The notes: generated by a model not told the origin, from the letters alone. A stretch of 64,000 nucleotides of DNA from Alphaproteobacteria bacterium (GCA_028706255.1 JAQWBS010000002.1:186001-250000); one strand, 5' to 3'; positions 27,029-36,191 are shown, numbered from the stretch's first letter. A program made the numbers and translations.

Positions 27029-27856
27029 ATGAAAAATATACATTATCTTTTCTTTACTGCCTTAATCCTTGTGACCAAACCTGTTTTGGCACAAGAAAAC
27101 GACATTATGAAAAATTTGTTGATTTCTGAAGAAATCCAAGTGAAAGAAACCGCCACACAAGGCAAAAGTGATGCCGGAAAAATGCTTGATACTGCTCCGC
27201 AAAAAATCCAAATTGAAGGAGCAAGGACTATTCGCTGGCGACCAAAAACGCAAGAAGAAGATTTAATTAAATATGGAGAAGCTCCTTTTGGGCTGAATTG
27301 GGGCACAAGTCAGCAATATGTTCGCAACAATAACGGCGTGATTTTAACCGACATCAGCACCAAAGAAAATGTGCTTTCTTTTTCAGCGAATCTGCTACCA
27401 AAAAACATTGCGGATTTCGACAATTATATCCTCAACTTCGGCTATGAAAACAAACTCTGGCACATCATTGCTCACAGTCGTCCAAAAACCGACGATGCTT
27501 CCCTCACACTGGGCTTAAATGAATATGATAAATATGCCAAGCTCCTCAGCAGAAAATATAAAGATAAGACAGAGTTTTTCTCAGCAAAAACCAGTGTCGT
27601 TGAAGAAGTGAAAAAACAGCCGAACGGCAAAGAAGAAATCATCAAAACCGAAGTCAAAAGTGAAATTGGCGACCAAAATTTTAAAAAAGATATTCAAAGT
27701 GGAGACGTTTCGCTTTATAGTCTTTTTGAAGGTGGAGATGTTGGGGTTGCTTTAGCCCTTAATGTTGACAAAGACGGAAAAAGTTATATCACCATTGAAT
27801 ATAAAAGCATGAAACTCATCAAAGAACGTGAAGATAAAACGCTCGAAGCGATTTAA
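27029..27856 (+). CDS. Secreted hypothetical protein, 275 aa
   Basis: The ATG at 27029 is preferred to the in-frame GTG at 27020 because GAG lies correctly upstream and the signal peptide then starts MKNIHYLFF. Cleavage is after VLA (about residue 22), so periplasmic. The N-terminal third is a polar linker. The core from about residue 85 has FGLNWGTSQQYVRNNNGVIL, a pattern seen in small uncharacterised alpha/beta periplasmic proteins, then long Lys-rich strands. Family not recognised. It lies 25 bases upstream of mpl on the same strand and may be co-transcribed with the murein-recycling genes. Confidence 0.6.
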   Translation: MKNIHYLFFTALILVTKPVLAQENDIMKNLLISEEIQVKETATQGKSDAGKMLDTAPQKIQIEGARTIRWRPKTQEEDLIKYGEAPFGLNWGTSQQYVRNNNGVILTDISTKENVLSFSANLLPKNIADFDNYILNFGYENKLWHIIAHSRPKTDDASLTLGLNEYDKYAKLLSRKYKDKTEFFSAKTSVVEEVKKQPNGKEEIIKTEVKSEIGDQNFKKDIQSGDVSLYSLFEGGDVGVALALNVDKDGKSYITIEYKSMKLIKEREDKTLEAI

Positions 27857-27881
27857 TTTTTAACAAAAGGTATTCATTCAA

Positions 27882-29252
27882 ATGTCTAAAATATTTTTTT
27901 CAGGAATTGCTGGCAACGGCATGAACCCTTTAGCACAAATTATGCGTCTAAAGGGATATGAAGTTTTTGGCTCAGACGCTAACTTTGACACCCATGCCAA
28001 AGGCAACGAAAAAATCAAAGACTTTCTCGTTAACAAACTTGGGGTTAAAATTCTGCCACAAGATGGTTCTGGCATTTCAGCAGACATCAAAACGCTTTAT
28101 GTGACAACAGCCTCAACCGACAGCAATCCTGACATTAAAGCGGCTAAAGAAAAGAATATTCCAATTAAAACACGTCCTGATTTGCTCTCGCAAATTTTTG
28201 ATGACTATAAACATAACATTGCAGTTGGTGGCACGAGTGGCAAGACCACGACAACGGCAATGATTGGCTATGCTCTTGACGTGATGGGTAAAAAGCCATG
28301 TATGATTAGTGGCGGAATGCTCAAAAATTATGAAGACAAAAATCCAATGCCTTATATGATTTATAATGAAGGTGACATTTGTGTGATTGAAGCTGATGAA
28401 AGCAATGGCACGATTTTACAATATAAACCATATGTTTCCATTATTAATAATATCTCTGTCGACCACAAACCGATTGAAGAGATTATGGCAATTTTTGAAC
28501 AAGTGGCACAAAAGCCAACACATGGTCTGGTCTTAGGAAAAGACTGTGACTATTGTCGCAAACTTACCCCAAACAAAAAAGTCAAAACCGTTTGGTTCTC
28601 AACTAAAGATGAAACTGCAGATTTCTATGCTTCAAACATTAAAAATGTTGCTAATGGCACGGAATATGTCCTCAAAGGCAAAACATTTAAACTTAAACTT
28701 ATTGGTGAATTTAATGTTTCTAACGCCTTGTCAGCAATTGCGGCTTGCTCATTGCTCGGTATTGATGAATTTGAAACAGCAAAAGCCTTAGAAGGATTTG
28801 AAGGCACAAAGAGAAGACTTGAATTAATCGGCACGAAACACAATATTAATGTGATTAATGACTTTGCACATAACCCTGAAAAGATTTTGGCATCAACCAC
28901 CGCTTTGAAACAATATAAGGGTAGATTGCTAATTATGTTTCAAATTCACGGTCCAGACCCTGCCCGTCTTTATGGCATGCAAACAATGGAATCTTTCGCA
29001 AAAACCTTGGGCAAAGAAGATATGCTCTTTGTTCCAGAAGTTTTTTATAAGAAAGAAACAGATAATGTTTCAGGCAAAGCCATGGTGGAACATGCTCAAA
29101 AACTTGGCGTGAATGCCACTTACACTGAAACAAAAGAAAAAGCGAGAGAACTCATTTTGCAAAATGTGAAAGCTGGTGATAGAGTGATTATCATGGGAGC
29201 AAGAGACAATTCTTTAGAGGATTTATGTAAAAGCATATTGGAGGAAATTTAA
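27882..29252 (+). CDS. mpl: UDP-N-acetylmuramate:L-alanyl-gamma-D-glutamyl-meso-diaminopimelate ligase
   Basis: 456 residues, normal for Mpl. It joins recycled murein tripeptide directly to UDP-MurNAc in the cytoplasm, saving the de novo Mur ligase steps. Mur-ligase features are visible: N-terminal IFFSGIAGNGMNPLAQIM nucleotide-binding strand, the ATP loop VGGTSGKTTTTAMIG (about residue 112), the NNISVDH region and the C-terminal NDFAHNPEKI stretch typical of MurC/Mpl. It is followed two bases later by ldcA, which fits one recycling operon. Mpl rather than MurC because of length and Mpl-type motifs. Confidence 0.92.
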   Translation: MSKIFFSGIAGNGMNPLAQIMRLKGYEVFGSDANFDTHAKGNEKIKDFLVNKLGVKILPQDGSGISADIKTLYVTTASTDSNPDIKAAKEKNIPIKTRPDLLSQIFDDYKHNIAVGGTSGKTTTTAMIGYALDVMGKKPCMISGGMLKNYEDKNPMPYMIYNEGDICVIEADESNGTILQYKPYVSIINNISVDHKPIEEIMAIFEQVAQKPTHGLVLGKDCDYCRKLTPNKKVKTVWFSTKDETADFYASNIKNVANGTEYVLKGKTFKLKLIGEFNVSNALSAIAACSLLGIDEFETAKALEGFEGTKRRLELIGTKHNINVINDFAHNPEKILASTTALKQYKGRLLIMFQIHGPDPARLYGMQTMESFAKTLGKEDMLFVPEVFYKKETDNVSGKAMVEHAQKLGVNATYTETKEKARELILQNVKAGDRVIIMGARDNSLEDLCKSILEEI

Positions 29253-29254
29253 GC

Positions 29255-30142
29255 ATGGCAATTCTGCAAAAAGGCGATAAAGTTGGAATTATTTCACCCT
29301 CAAATGAGGTTTCGGCAAATTTAATTGAAAATGGCATAAAATATCTTATCGAACAAGGGTTTGTGCCGATTGCTGGAAAAAATATGTTCAAAACTTATCG
29401 CTGGATGGCAGGAACCCCACAAGAAAGAGCTGATGATATTAATGATTTCTATCGTGACCCGTCCATTAAAGCTATGTTTTGTGCCCGAGGTGGATTTGGT
29501 GCTCAAAAAATTTTAGATTTGGTTGATTATGACCTTGCTCGCAAAAATCCTAAACCAATCTTTGGATTTAGTGACAATAATGCTTTGCAACTAGCAATTT
29601 ATGCTCAAACAGGGCAAGTTGTCTACACTGGTTTCGATTTGCGCTATGACTTCCGTTTTGGCAATCTTGATAAGACTGAAGATAAATCTTTTCAAGACAC
29701 AATTAGCGAAGCCCCACAAAACATCAATTCTGGTGAAACTGTGATTGGCGGAACGGCTGAAGGCGTGCTGATTGGTGGGTGCTTGTCTTTATTCAGAAAT
29801 CTCTGTGGCACAAAGTATTTTCCAGACTTAACAAACAGTATTTTGCTCATTGAAGACGAAGAAGAAAAAACCTACAAAATTGACTTAATGCTTGATCAAC
29901 TTCAAAAATGTGAAAATTTTGATAAAGTTAGAGGCATTATCTTTGGACAATTTGCCAATTGCATCATTGCTGACCCTAAGCACGGAAGTGTCAATGAAGT
30001 GATTAAATATTTCTGTGAAGACCTTAAAATCCCAGTGATTAAAAACTTCAATTATGGTCACATTCTAAGCCGTTATATTCTGCCAATTGGGCAAAAAGTT
30101 GCTCTCAATGCTGATGCTTGTGAAGTGAAAATTAATTTCTAA
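29255..30142 (+). CDS. ldcA: LD-carboxypeptidase (murein tetrapeptide carboxypeptidase)
   Basis: 295 residues, peptidase family S66. It removes the terminal D-Ala from recycled murein tetrapeptides in the cytoplasm, giving the tripeptide that Mpl uses. The serine nucleophile is in IFGFSDNNALQLAI (about residue 108), the catalytic Glu is expected in LLIEDEEEKTYKID and the His in NFNYGHILSRYILPIG. CARGGFGAQKILD is also conserved. Strong SD GGAGG overlaps the end of mpl. Its last four bases overlap the 3' end of the convergent M50-like gene. Confidence 0.94.
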   Translation: MAILQKGDKVGIISPSNEVSANLIENGIKYLIEQGFVPIAGKNMFKTYRWMAGTPQERADDINDFYRDPSIKAMFCARGGFGAQKILDLVDYDLARKNPKPIFGFSDNNALQLAIYAQTGQVVYTGFDLRYDFRFGNLDKTEDKSFQDTISEAPQNINSGETVIGGTAEGVLIGGCLSLFRNLCGTKYFPDLTNSILLIEDEEEKTYKIDLMLDQLQKCENFDKVRGIIFGQFANCIIADPKHGSVNEVIKYFCEDLKIPVIKNFNYGHILSRYILPIGQKVALNADACEVKINF

Positions 30143-30831
30143 AACAACAATTTTGTCAGATAATTCCAGTTCGCGGCATTAAGCTTGCAGACAAGGTTAT
30201 AATAAACGCCAATCCCTTTCCAACCTAAGCTGTTGAAAGCGAGAATGCTACCGATTGCCCATAAATTTGCCCCAGGAAGAAACATAAAACAAAATTTATA
30301 TGAAACCTTAGGTAAATCCGTTTGTTTTTCATGAATTTGAGAAACAACCGTGTCAATATGGTAGCCCATAAAATAGCCCAAAAAACCATTGATAATTAAA
30401 GAAATTGAGTTACTCACCTCAAAAAAAGATTGATAAACCGTTGTCGCGATAGCATATCCGAAAGCCAAAAGCGGAAAAAAATATGGTGCAATAGTGATAA
30501 GCCAATTGCCTTCTCCTTCAAAAGCAATTTGACCACCAGAATTGTCTTCAGCCACTTTAATGTGCTTCACTTTGTGAAACGTGATGAGCGCAAAAAAAGC
30601 ATGTGTTAATTCATGTGCCGTAATCTGCATACTGGTTTTAATGGAAGAATCTGCCATGGTTCGAGAGATAAAAAAGATGAAGAATCCTCCTCCCATTGCC
30701 ACATATTTCCATGTTTTAAAATTGAAATAAAGCGGAGAAAATGTTTCCAATAAGGCAGGAATGGAAAGCAAGGAAATGATAGCCATCGGCCACTTAAAGA
30801 GTTCAATTATCTTGTCTAGTATATTACTCAT
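30139..30831 (-). CDS. M50-like zinc metallopeptidase membrane protein, 230 aa
   Basis: Polytopic protein with about five or six helices. HELTH at residues 73-77 gives an HExxH zinc motif at the start of a membrane segment. It is similar in plan to the 185-residue protein at 25762 but longer and diverged. A third metal ligand cannot be named, although an Asp follows in GYHIDTVVSQIHEK. Possible roles are intramembrane proteolysis or a degenerate relative. Convergent and slightly overlapping with ldcA, without a terminator between. Confidence 0.62.
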   Translation of the reverse strand: MSNILDKIIELFKWPMAIISLLSIPALLETFSPLYFNFKTWKYVAMGGGFFIFFISRTMADSSIKTSMQITAHELTHAFFALITFHKVKHIKVAEDNSGGQIAFEGEGNWLITIAPYFFPLLAFGYAIATTVYQSFFEVSNSISLIINGFLGYFMGYHIDTVVSQIHEKQTDLPKVSYKFCFMFLPGANLWAIGSILAFNSLGWKGIGVYYNLVCKLNAANWNYLTKLLF

Positions 30832-30978
30832 TATCTATTTTCACTTAATATGTATCATCAATAAAAAATTACTATACCAATTTTTTCTTAATTTCAAGAT
30901 TATGCTTGTCTTTTTACATTTTTGTTAATAGTATTTATTTTATATTTAGAATTACAACAATTAATGGGAGTTATCATT

Positions 30979-31275
30979 ATGAATGAAGAATATGAAAGTT
31001 TTGACTTTGTCGTCAATGATGAAGATGAAGTGATGTTGCTTTTATATGAACGTGAAGGAGCTCCTTATGAGGCTTTTCTTGAAGTTGACAAAGATGATAA
31101 TTCAGCGGTTTTGCAACGTAATGAAAATGATGTGATTTTACTTGAAGAAATTCCTGAAGACATCTTTGACAGTCTTGAAGAAGCTGACACAATTTTGGTT
31201 TGTGAACTCAGTCGTGAAGCTGACGAGGCCGACACAAAAATTATGCAAGCATATGAGGCTGAAGTTAGATTTTAG
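30979..31275 (+). CDS. Hypothetical acidic protein, 98 aa
   Basis: The ATG at 30979 has GGGAG eight bases upstream; the longer frame from 30922 adds a hydrophobic stretch with no SD and is unlikely. The product is very acidic (mainly Glu and Asp) with alternating beta-like segments (EVMLLLYEREGAPYEAFLEV) and no signal peptide. It is reminiscent of small DUF1292-like proteins (NDEDEVMLLLYE followed by an EDIFDSLEE end), but this is only a resemblance. A bidirectional terminator follows. Confidence 0.6.
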   Translation: MNEEYESFDFVVNDEDEVMLLLYEREGAPYEAFLEVDKDDNSAVLQRNENDVILLEEIPEDIFDSLEEADTILVCELSREADEADTKIMQAYEAEVRF

Positions 31276-31290
31276 GTTGCAATAACCCTT

Positions 31291-31323
31291 AAAAAAAGCC
31301 ACCTTTTAAAGGTGGCTTTTTTA
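31291..31323. terminator. Bidirectional rho-independent terminator
   Basis: AAAAAAAGCCACCTTT / AAAGGTGGCTTTTTT hairpin between the acidic protein gene and the convergent EAL-like gene. Confidence 0.88.
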
Positions 31324-31331
31324 TATCTTTT

Positions 31332-32552
31332 CTATCTTCTTCCTGAAAGAATTTTTTGAATATATCTACCTTGGAACAAATTAATTCCCAAAGACTTCCC
31401 TCCCTCAATGGCAGCAGGGTCATCAATGCGACTGATGATAATTTTTGAGCGTTCCACTTCATCAACATGTTCGTTGAAATATTTATCTTTTCTAATCACT
31501 TCCATAAAATCTGGGTGCCAAACAAACTTCATCAAGTCGCAGTCCATTTCTTTATAATTCACATATTTCAGCTTATCTAAGGTGATGCCGTCAATGCAGG
31601 TTTTATAGCCCTGATATTGCAAAAACGTTTGTGCTAAGATAAACGTTTTCACATCTGAGAGAATGTCTAAAATATTAAATTCAAATGTAATTGTTGACTT
31701 TGCAGTTGGTGAAAAATGTTCATCAAACATTAAAAAATCATCAGAAAGAATCGTTGAAACATTGATGTTAATGCTAAAATTGCTAATTAAATAAACGTCA
31801 TCATGCTTGCGAATCATATAAAGCATTCTTCTATCTAAAGATTCCGTCAGATTTTGAAAAAGCCATGTGTTGGAAGTTAAATCCACACCAGGAACAAGGG
31901 TGTCGGTTAAATCTTTAATAGAAATATAGACCTCATCAAAGAGAATCTTCGGCAACGAATCACCAATCATAATGCAAACAGATTGACGTCTGATTAAGTT
32001 TGAGAAATCTGTATTTGCCAAAACTTTTTGCATTTTTCCCAAGAGTGGTGGCGTGATTTCTTTGAGTTTATTTTTACTAAAATCAATATATTTTTCCATC
32101 CCAACATTGCTCAAAACGCGAGATGTTGCAGAGTTTTCTTTGAAAGAAATTTCTAAATTAGTTCTTATCAAACTTTTTAATTCTGCCATCCCTTGAGCTA
32201 AGTTGAAAAAGCTGACAAAACTTCCAGAAAGACCATTCTGTTCATCATAAACAACTAAGTCATCGTTGAACATATATTTAATTTTGATGAGTGCAGCTTT
32301 GATTTCATTTGCACTTTTTTTGTTGTAGATGACAATTGAATTATTGTTATTTAATAAGAAGATTGCACCCTCATCTTTACGGATTATTTTTTCAAAATTA
32401 TCAGCAACAACTTGTCTTAAACTCACTCGAGATTGTTTGATTCTATTGGAAAAAAAATAGATTGCATCAAACTCAGCATATCTTCCTGAAAGACTACTCA
32501 GAAAGTTAGAAATATGATTCTCATTGCAATTTTCCATCAAAATGCTAGCCAT
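31332..32552 (-). CDS. Degenerate EAL-domain protein (second of a tandem pair), 406 aa
   Basis: The C-terminal half (about residues 180-405) follows the EAL phosphodiesterase fold: FDEVYISIKDL where EAL would be, SININVST for the N-x-S element, ITFEFNILDI for the second Glu strand, a single Asp in CIDGITL instead of DDFG, DLMKFVW for the Lys strand and INLFQGRYI for the QG end. Several metal ligands are missing, so c-di-GMP hydrolysis is unlikely; it may bind c-di-GMP or a protein partner. Soluble and cytoplasmic. It begins eight bases after the stop of its paralogue, with SD AGAGGAAAAA overlapping that stop. Confidence 0.7.
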   Translation of the reverse strand: MASILMENCNENHISNFLSSLSGRYAEFDAIYFFSNRIKQSRVSLRQVVADNFEKIIRKDEGAIFLLNNNNSIVIYNKKSANEIKAALIKIKYMFNDDLVVYDEQNGLSGSFVSFFNLAQGMAELKSLIRTNLEISFKENSATSRVLSNVGMEKYIDFSKNKLKEITPPLLGKMQKVLANTDFSNLIRRQSVCIMIGDSLPKILFDEVYISIKDLTDTLVPGVDLTSNTWLFQNLTESLDRRMLYMIRKHDDVYLISNFSININVSTILSDDFLMFDEHFSPTAKSTITFEFNILDILSDVKTFILAQTFLQYQGYKTCIDGITLDKLKYVNYKEMDCDLMKFVWHPDFMEVIRKDKYFNEHVDEVERSKIIISRIDDPAAIEGGKSLGINLFQGRYIQKILSGRR

Positions 32553-32560
32553 TTTTTCCT

Positions 32561-33868
32561 CTATAAATAATCCTCAAAAACAATTTTACTTGAGCAACCT
32601 TCAAGATATAAATTTGATGTTTGTTTACGTAACCTCATACAATTTTCTTTGCTACATGCTCCACTATCGCAACATTTACCCATTAATTGATTAACTTCTA
32701 GGGTATCAAAATATGGCCCTTGAAAATTCTTAATACCATATTTCATGCCCCAATCTAACGACACTTTTGAAGCACATTTTGCTAAAATAATTTTATCTGT
32801 TCCAATGCGTTGAATGGCAGACTTAAGTTTAGAGTTACCTTGTTCATATTCTAGCAAAGGCTCCCAAAAAACTTTGATATAATCCATATCAAACTGATCA
32901 AAATTGAGCATTTCAATTGCAGATAATGGCACTTCATCAATCAGCACTTTATTGCCACCTCTTCTCAAGACATCTCTTGCTTCAAGATATAAATCAATAT
33001 TATTCAACACATCAATCAATTTAACTTCTACAATTATTTTTTGACGTGTTTTTAAAAAGCGTTTTGCAAAATCTACAAATTCTTTGGTAAAAACGGAATC
33101 TAAATTTAGATTCAAACTGATATAGCTTGGCCACTTGGTGATGTTTGAGGTGAAGAAAGAGGAAAGAATGCGACGATCAAGGAAAGTTGATAAATAAAGA
33201 AAAATCCACTTATTTTTCATTAAGTCAAAACGATCGCTTAGTTTAATATTTAAATCCTTAACAGCAAAAAAGAATTCTTGAAAAAGTGTTCTTAACCCTT
33301 TTTCTTCTGAATAGGAAAAACAGCTCTGCCTTCTGATAATTTCTGAGAGATTCATTCGTTCTAAACATTTAAAAACGACATCATAATTTTCAGCTTCAAG
33401 CCCCATTTTAGGCTTATTTTCAACAACATTAATTTCTGTATTAATATTAAAAATGGCATCGTCAACACAATTAATAAATTTTTCAAAATCATCTGGAAAA
33501 CGGTATATTTTGGCAAAATCTTCAAAGCTTTCTTTATGAATAAGCGGGTCGGAAGCAAAACCATGTCTTATTTTCTTAATTGCCTCATCGACCTGTTGCA
33601 AAACAATATTTTCACCAATAATAATGAAATCTCCATTTTGCAATTTAAAAAAAGAAGCCTTAGAGCTTGAGATGACACCATCAAAAAAATGGGCTAAAAC
33701 ATTGACGAATGAAGGGTGTCTATTTCTTGGCTTTAATCTTGAAACGGCAACATAAATGGCGGATAAATCTTCCATGACAGCACGATTACGCGAAATTCTA
33801 TCTAGCGTATCCATCAAATATTTTTCAGCCATAAAAGTTTGTTTTTTAAACATACCTTCCCCAAGCAT
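32561..33868 (-). CDS. Degenerate EAL-domain protein with C-terminal Cys cluster, 435 aa
   Basis: Paralogue of the next gene: LSEIIRRQSCFSY matches FSNLIRRQSVCIM, and LDRRIL matches LDRRML. EAL-like elements are degenerate: FQEFFFAVKDL, SLNLNLDSVF, IIVEVKLIDVL, LIDEVPL and NFQGPYF. Predicted non-catalytic. Unlike its paralogue it has a C-terminal extension with CCDSGACSKENC and a further Cys, possibly a zinc or metal site. Two starts are possible: the ATG at 33868, or the ATG at 33853 that follows GGGGAAGG. It lies 48 bases after the hybrid kinase, so it is probably part of the same signalling operon. Confidence 0.7.
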   Translation of the reverse strand: MLGEGMFKKQTFMAEKYLMDTLDRISRNRAVMEDLSAIYVAVSRLKPRNRHPSFVNVLAHFFDGVISSSKASFFKLQNGDFIIIGENIVLQQVDEAIKKIRHGFASDPLIHKESFEDFAKIYRFPDDFEKFINCVDDAIFNINTEINVVENKPKMGLEAENYDVVFKCLERMNLSEIIRRQSCFSYSEEKGLRTLFQEFFFAVKDLNIKLSDRFDLMKNKWIFLYLSTFLDRRILSSFFTSNITKWPSYISLNLNLDSVFTKEFVDFAKRFLKTRQKIIVEVKLIDVLNNIDLYLEARDVLRRGGNKVLIDEVPLSAIEMLNFDQFDMDYIKVFWEPLLEYEQGNSKLKSAIQRIGTDKIILAKCASKVSLDWGMKYGIKNFQGPYFDTLEVNQLMGKCCDSGACSKENCMRLRKQTSNLYLEGCSSKIVFEDYL

Positions 33869-33916
33869 TATTAAAAATAAAGCTTATAATCATTTATTCA
33901 TAATATAGCAAGGATA

Positions 33917-35551
33917 TTACTTTTTTGCTAATAAATTTAATATTTTATCAGAAATTTCATAAATATTATAGGGTTTACCGATGATGTCTAAGGTTTCATT
34001 TTTAGAAACAAGCGCTGTGATGTTTTTGTCTTTGCTATAACCTGTCACGAAGATGACTTTCATCTCTGGTCGTGTTTTTACAAATTCCTCATAAACATCA
34101 AGCCCACTTTTATCAGGCATAATCACATCTAGCATTGCTAAATCAACATCCTGATTTTCTTGGAAACAAGTAACGGCTTCAGCATAGCTCTTTGCGGTTA
34201 AAACTTGAGCCCCCATATGTTCAAGAATGTCTTTGAGAAGTCCAAGCAAGACAGGTTCATCATCAACGACCAAAACTTTGGCATCTGTTTTTTGTAAAAC
34301 TTTCATTTTTTCATCATCCTTTTCAACTATTGCATTCGTCATTGGAAAATATATTGAAAACTTTGTTCCTCTGTTTACAACACTTTCAATTTTAATTGTT
34401 CCCTTATGTTCCTTAACAATATTATATATTGCTAACATTCCAAGCCCTGTGCCTTCGTCTTTTGACTTGGTTGTGTAAAACGGTTGAAAGATGTGCTTCT
34501 GAACTTCTTTGCTCATTCCCGTTCCATTATCCTCAATCGAAAATTCGACATAATCTCCAGCTTTTGCTTTCAAGATTGTATTCCTCAATTCTTTAGAAGT
34601 GAGGTTGACATTTCTTGTGGTGATAAGAATTTTTCCATTTTCTTGAAGGGCATCTTTAGCATTTAGCCCCAAATTAATGACCATATTTTGAAATAATTCT
34701 TCATTGCCAAAAATTTGTGGTTTTTCAGCCAACAACTCAGTTTCTATCTGAATACTTTTATAGTTATTGATTGAATTTTTCAGAAGCTTCACACAGCTTT
34801 CTGTGACCAGATTTATATCTATCACTTTGAAAACACTGTCCCTGTTTTTGGTAAAAATGAGGAGTTCATTAGTCAAATATGCAGCACTTTTACAAGCTTT
34901 GGTAATAATTTCTGTATATTTTCTTACAGAACTTTCTTCTGGCAAATTATATTCAATCAACTCTGCTGACCCATTAATTCCTGCCAACAAGTTGTTAAAG
35001 TCATGCGCGACACGTCCAGAAAGCATTCCGACAAGTTCCAACTTCTGTCCGAGCGCATTTTTGTTCATAATTTCTTGCTGAGCTTTTTCAATGTTCTTAC
35101 GTTCCGTCACATCAATTACCATCAACAATTCGAAACTACTCTTCGCAAGCTTAATGTTAACTCTTTTAATATTTACATAGTGGCTTTTCTTGTTCTTTTT
35201 GTTGCGAATTCTTATGTCTTGCTCTGAATCAGTTCTTCCCAATTGCTTACGGGCAAGTTCTAGATTTTTCTTGTCAACATATTCCTTAAAATCTGTTCCG
35301 AGCAAATCTTCTTTGGTTTCTCCAACAAGCTTCACCAGTGCTTCATTCACATAAGTTATTTTGTTATTTTTCTGCATAAAAAGCGCAATCGGTGCTTTAT
35401 CTAATAAATCTTTATAATCTTCTTGCAGCATCTCAATATAGCGATTGTGACGTTTCAATGTATAGATATGAAGATATGCCAATAAGAGCGATAAAATAAG
35501 AATTGAACTAACAATAATGGCATAGCGATAATAAAACACCAGATTTTTCAA
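33917..35551 (-). CDS. Hybrid sensor histidine kinase (TM-PAS-HisKA-HATPase-REC)
   Basis: About 544 residues from a TTG at 35551 preceded by GTGAGGTTAGAA. A GTG at 35623 is also in frame, but it would overlap the upstream gene by over 110 bases. Order: one membrane helix (about 9-29), PAS domain (about 45-150), HisKA with RVAHDFNNLL (His about 183), HATPase with NLGLNAKDAL (N box), IEDNGTGM (G1) and GTGLGM (G2), then a receiver domain with LVVDDE and phospho-Asp in LAMLDVIMPD (about 475). The HDFNNLL form is common in hybrid kinases without a periplasmic sensor. It overlaps the 3' end of the receiver gene and is followed by the two EAL-like genes. Confidence 0.88.
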   Translation of the reverse strand: MKNLVFYYRYAIIVSSILILSLLLAYLHIYTLKRHNRYIEMLQEDYKDLLDKAPIALFMQKNNKITYVNEALVKLVGETKEDLLGTDFKEYVDKKNLELARKQLGRTDSEQDIRIRNKKNKKSHYVNIKRVNIKLAKSSFELLMVIDVTERKNIEKAQQEIMNKNALGQKLELVGMLSGRVAHDFNNLLAGINGSAELIEYNLPEESSVRKYTEIITKACKSAAYLTNELLIFTKNRDSVFKVIDINLVTESCVKLLKNSINNYKSIQIETELLAEKPQIFGNEELFQNMVINLGLNAKDALQENGKILITTRNVNLTSKELRNTILKAKAGDYVEFSIEDNGTGMSKEVQKHIFQPFYTTKSKDEGTGLGMLAIYNIVKEHKGTIKIESVVNRGTKFSIYFPMTNAIVEKDDEKMKVLQKTDAKVLVVDDEPVLLGLLKDILEHMGAQVLTAKSYAEAVTCFQENQDVDLAMLDVIMPDKSGLDVYEEFVKTRPEMKVIFVTGYSKDKNITALVSKNETLDIIGKPYNIYEISDKILNLLAKK

Positions 35552-35984
35552 TTCTAACCTCACGTGTGAATGGCAGAATGATGTGTTTATGCAAAATTTC
35601 GTGAGGGAGATAAACCCCTCCACTGATGACTAAATTAATTGCACTTTCAATAATCTTTGGGTCAGAACGTTTTGAAATATAGCCTTTTGCGCCAAGCTCA
35701 ATACTTTTCTTTACAGACTTAACCTCTTCAGAAGCCGACATTACAATTAATCTTGTTTGACTTTTCATCGCTTTAACAACTTTTTCCAAGCCTTCTTCCC
35801 AAGTCATATCTGGCATATCTAAATCAAGAATAAGAATGTCAATATTCTTTTCTTCTTCCAAAACTTTGATGGTTTGCAAAAAGTTATATGATTGAAAAAT
35901 TATGACATTCTTGTCAAATTGTTCCATGAAAATGGCTAGTCCGTCTCTAAATAGTGCATGATCGTCCGCTATAAGAATCTTCAT
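35508..35984 (-). CDS. NarL-type response regulator receiver, lacking the DNA-binding domain
   Basis: 158 residues from the ATG at 35984 (SD GAGGG); the longer frame from 36029 has no SD. The receiver domain is complete: acidic pair in LIADDHALFRDG, phospho-Asp54 in LILDLDMPDM, Ser in VMSASEE and the conserved Lys in GYISKRSDP. The following IESAINLVISGGVYLPHEIL is the helix and linker that in NarL/FixJ regulators lead into the LuxR helix-turn-helix. Here the protein ends about 28 residues later with no such domain, and the remaining codons overlap the kinase gene. It may be a single-domain relay protein or a deletion product. Confidence 0.8.
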   Translation of the reverse strand: MKILIADDHALFRDGLAIFMEQFDKNVIIFQSYNFLQTIKVLEEEKNIDILILDLDMPDMTWEEGLEKVVKAMKSQTRLIVMSASEEVKSVKKSIELGAKGYISKRSDPKIIESAINLVISGGVYLPHEILHKHIILPFTREVRIEKSGVLLSLCHYC

Positions 35985-36191
35985 TATGCCCTCGCCACAA
36001 CAATAAGTTGATATCAACACATCATACAATCAAAAAATTAAAAGTTTATTACTTTTTATTAGGCTTATATGAAAAACACTTCACAAGAAGTGTGCTGAAT
36101 ATTAAGAAATCTATTGTGTTATATAATTAGCGTTAGGACAAATACAATATTTTTTTGTTGAGAAAATATAATTTTTTATATTCTTTATCCC

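Noticed and set aside
30922..30978. N-terminal extension of the acidic 98-residue protein
   Set aside because: No SD before the upstream ATG, while the downstream ATG has GGGAG at proper spacing; the extension is unlike the rest of the protein.
35552..35623. Upstream extension of the hybrid kinase to a GTG start
   Set aside because: Would overlap the receiver gene by over 110 bases without an SD; the TTG at 35551 has GAGG upstream and gives a normal membrane-anchor start.
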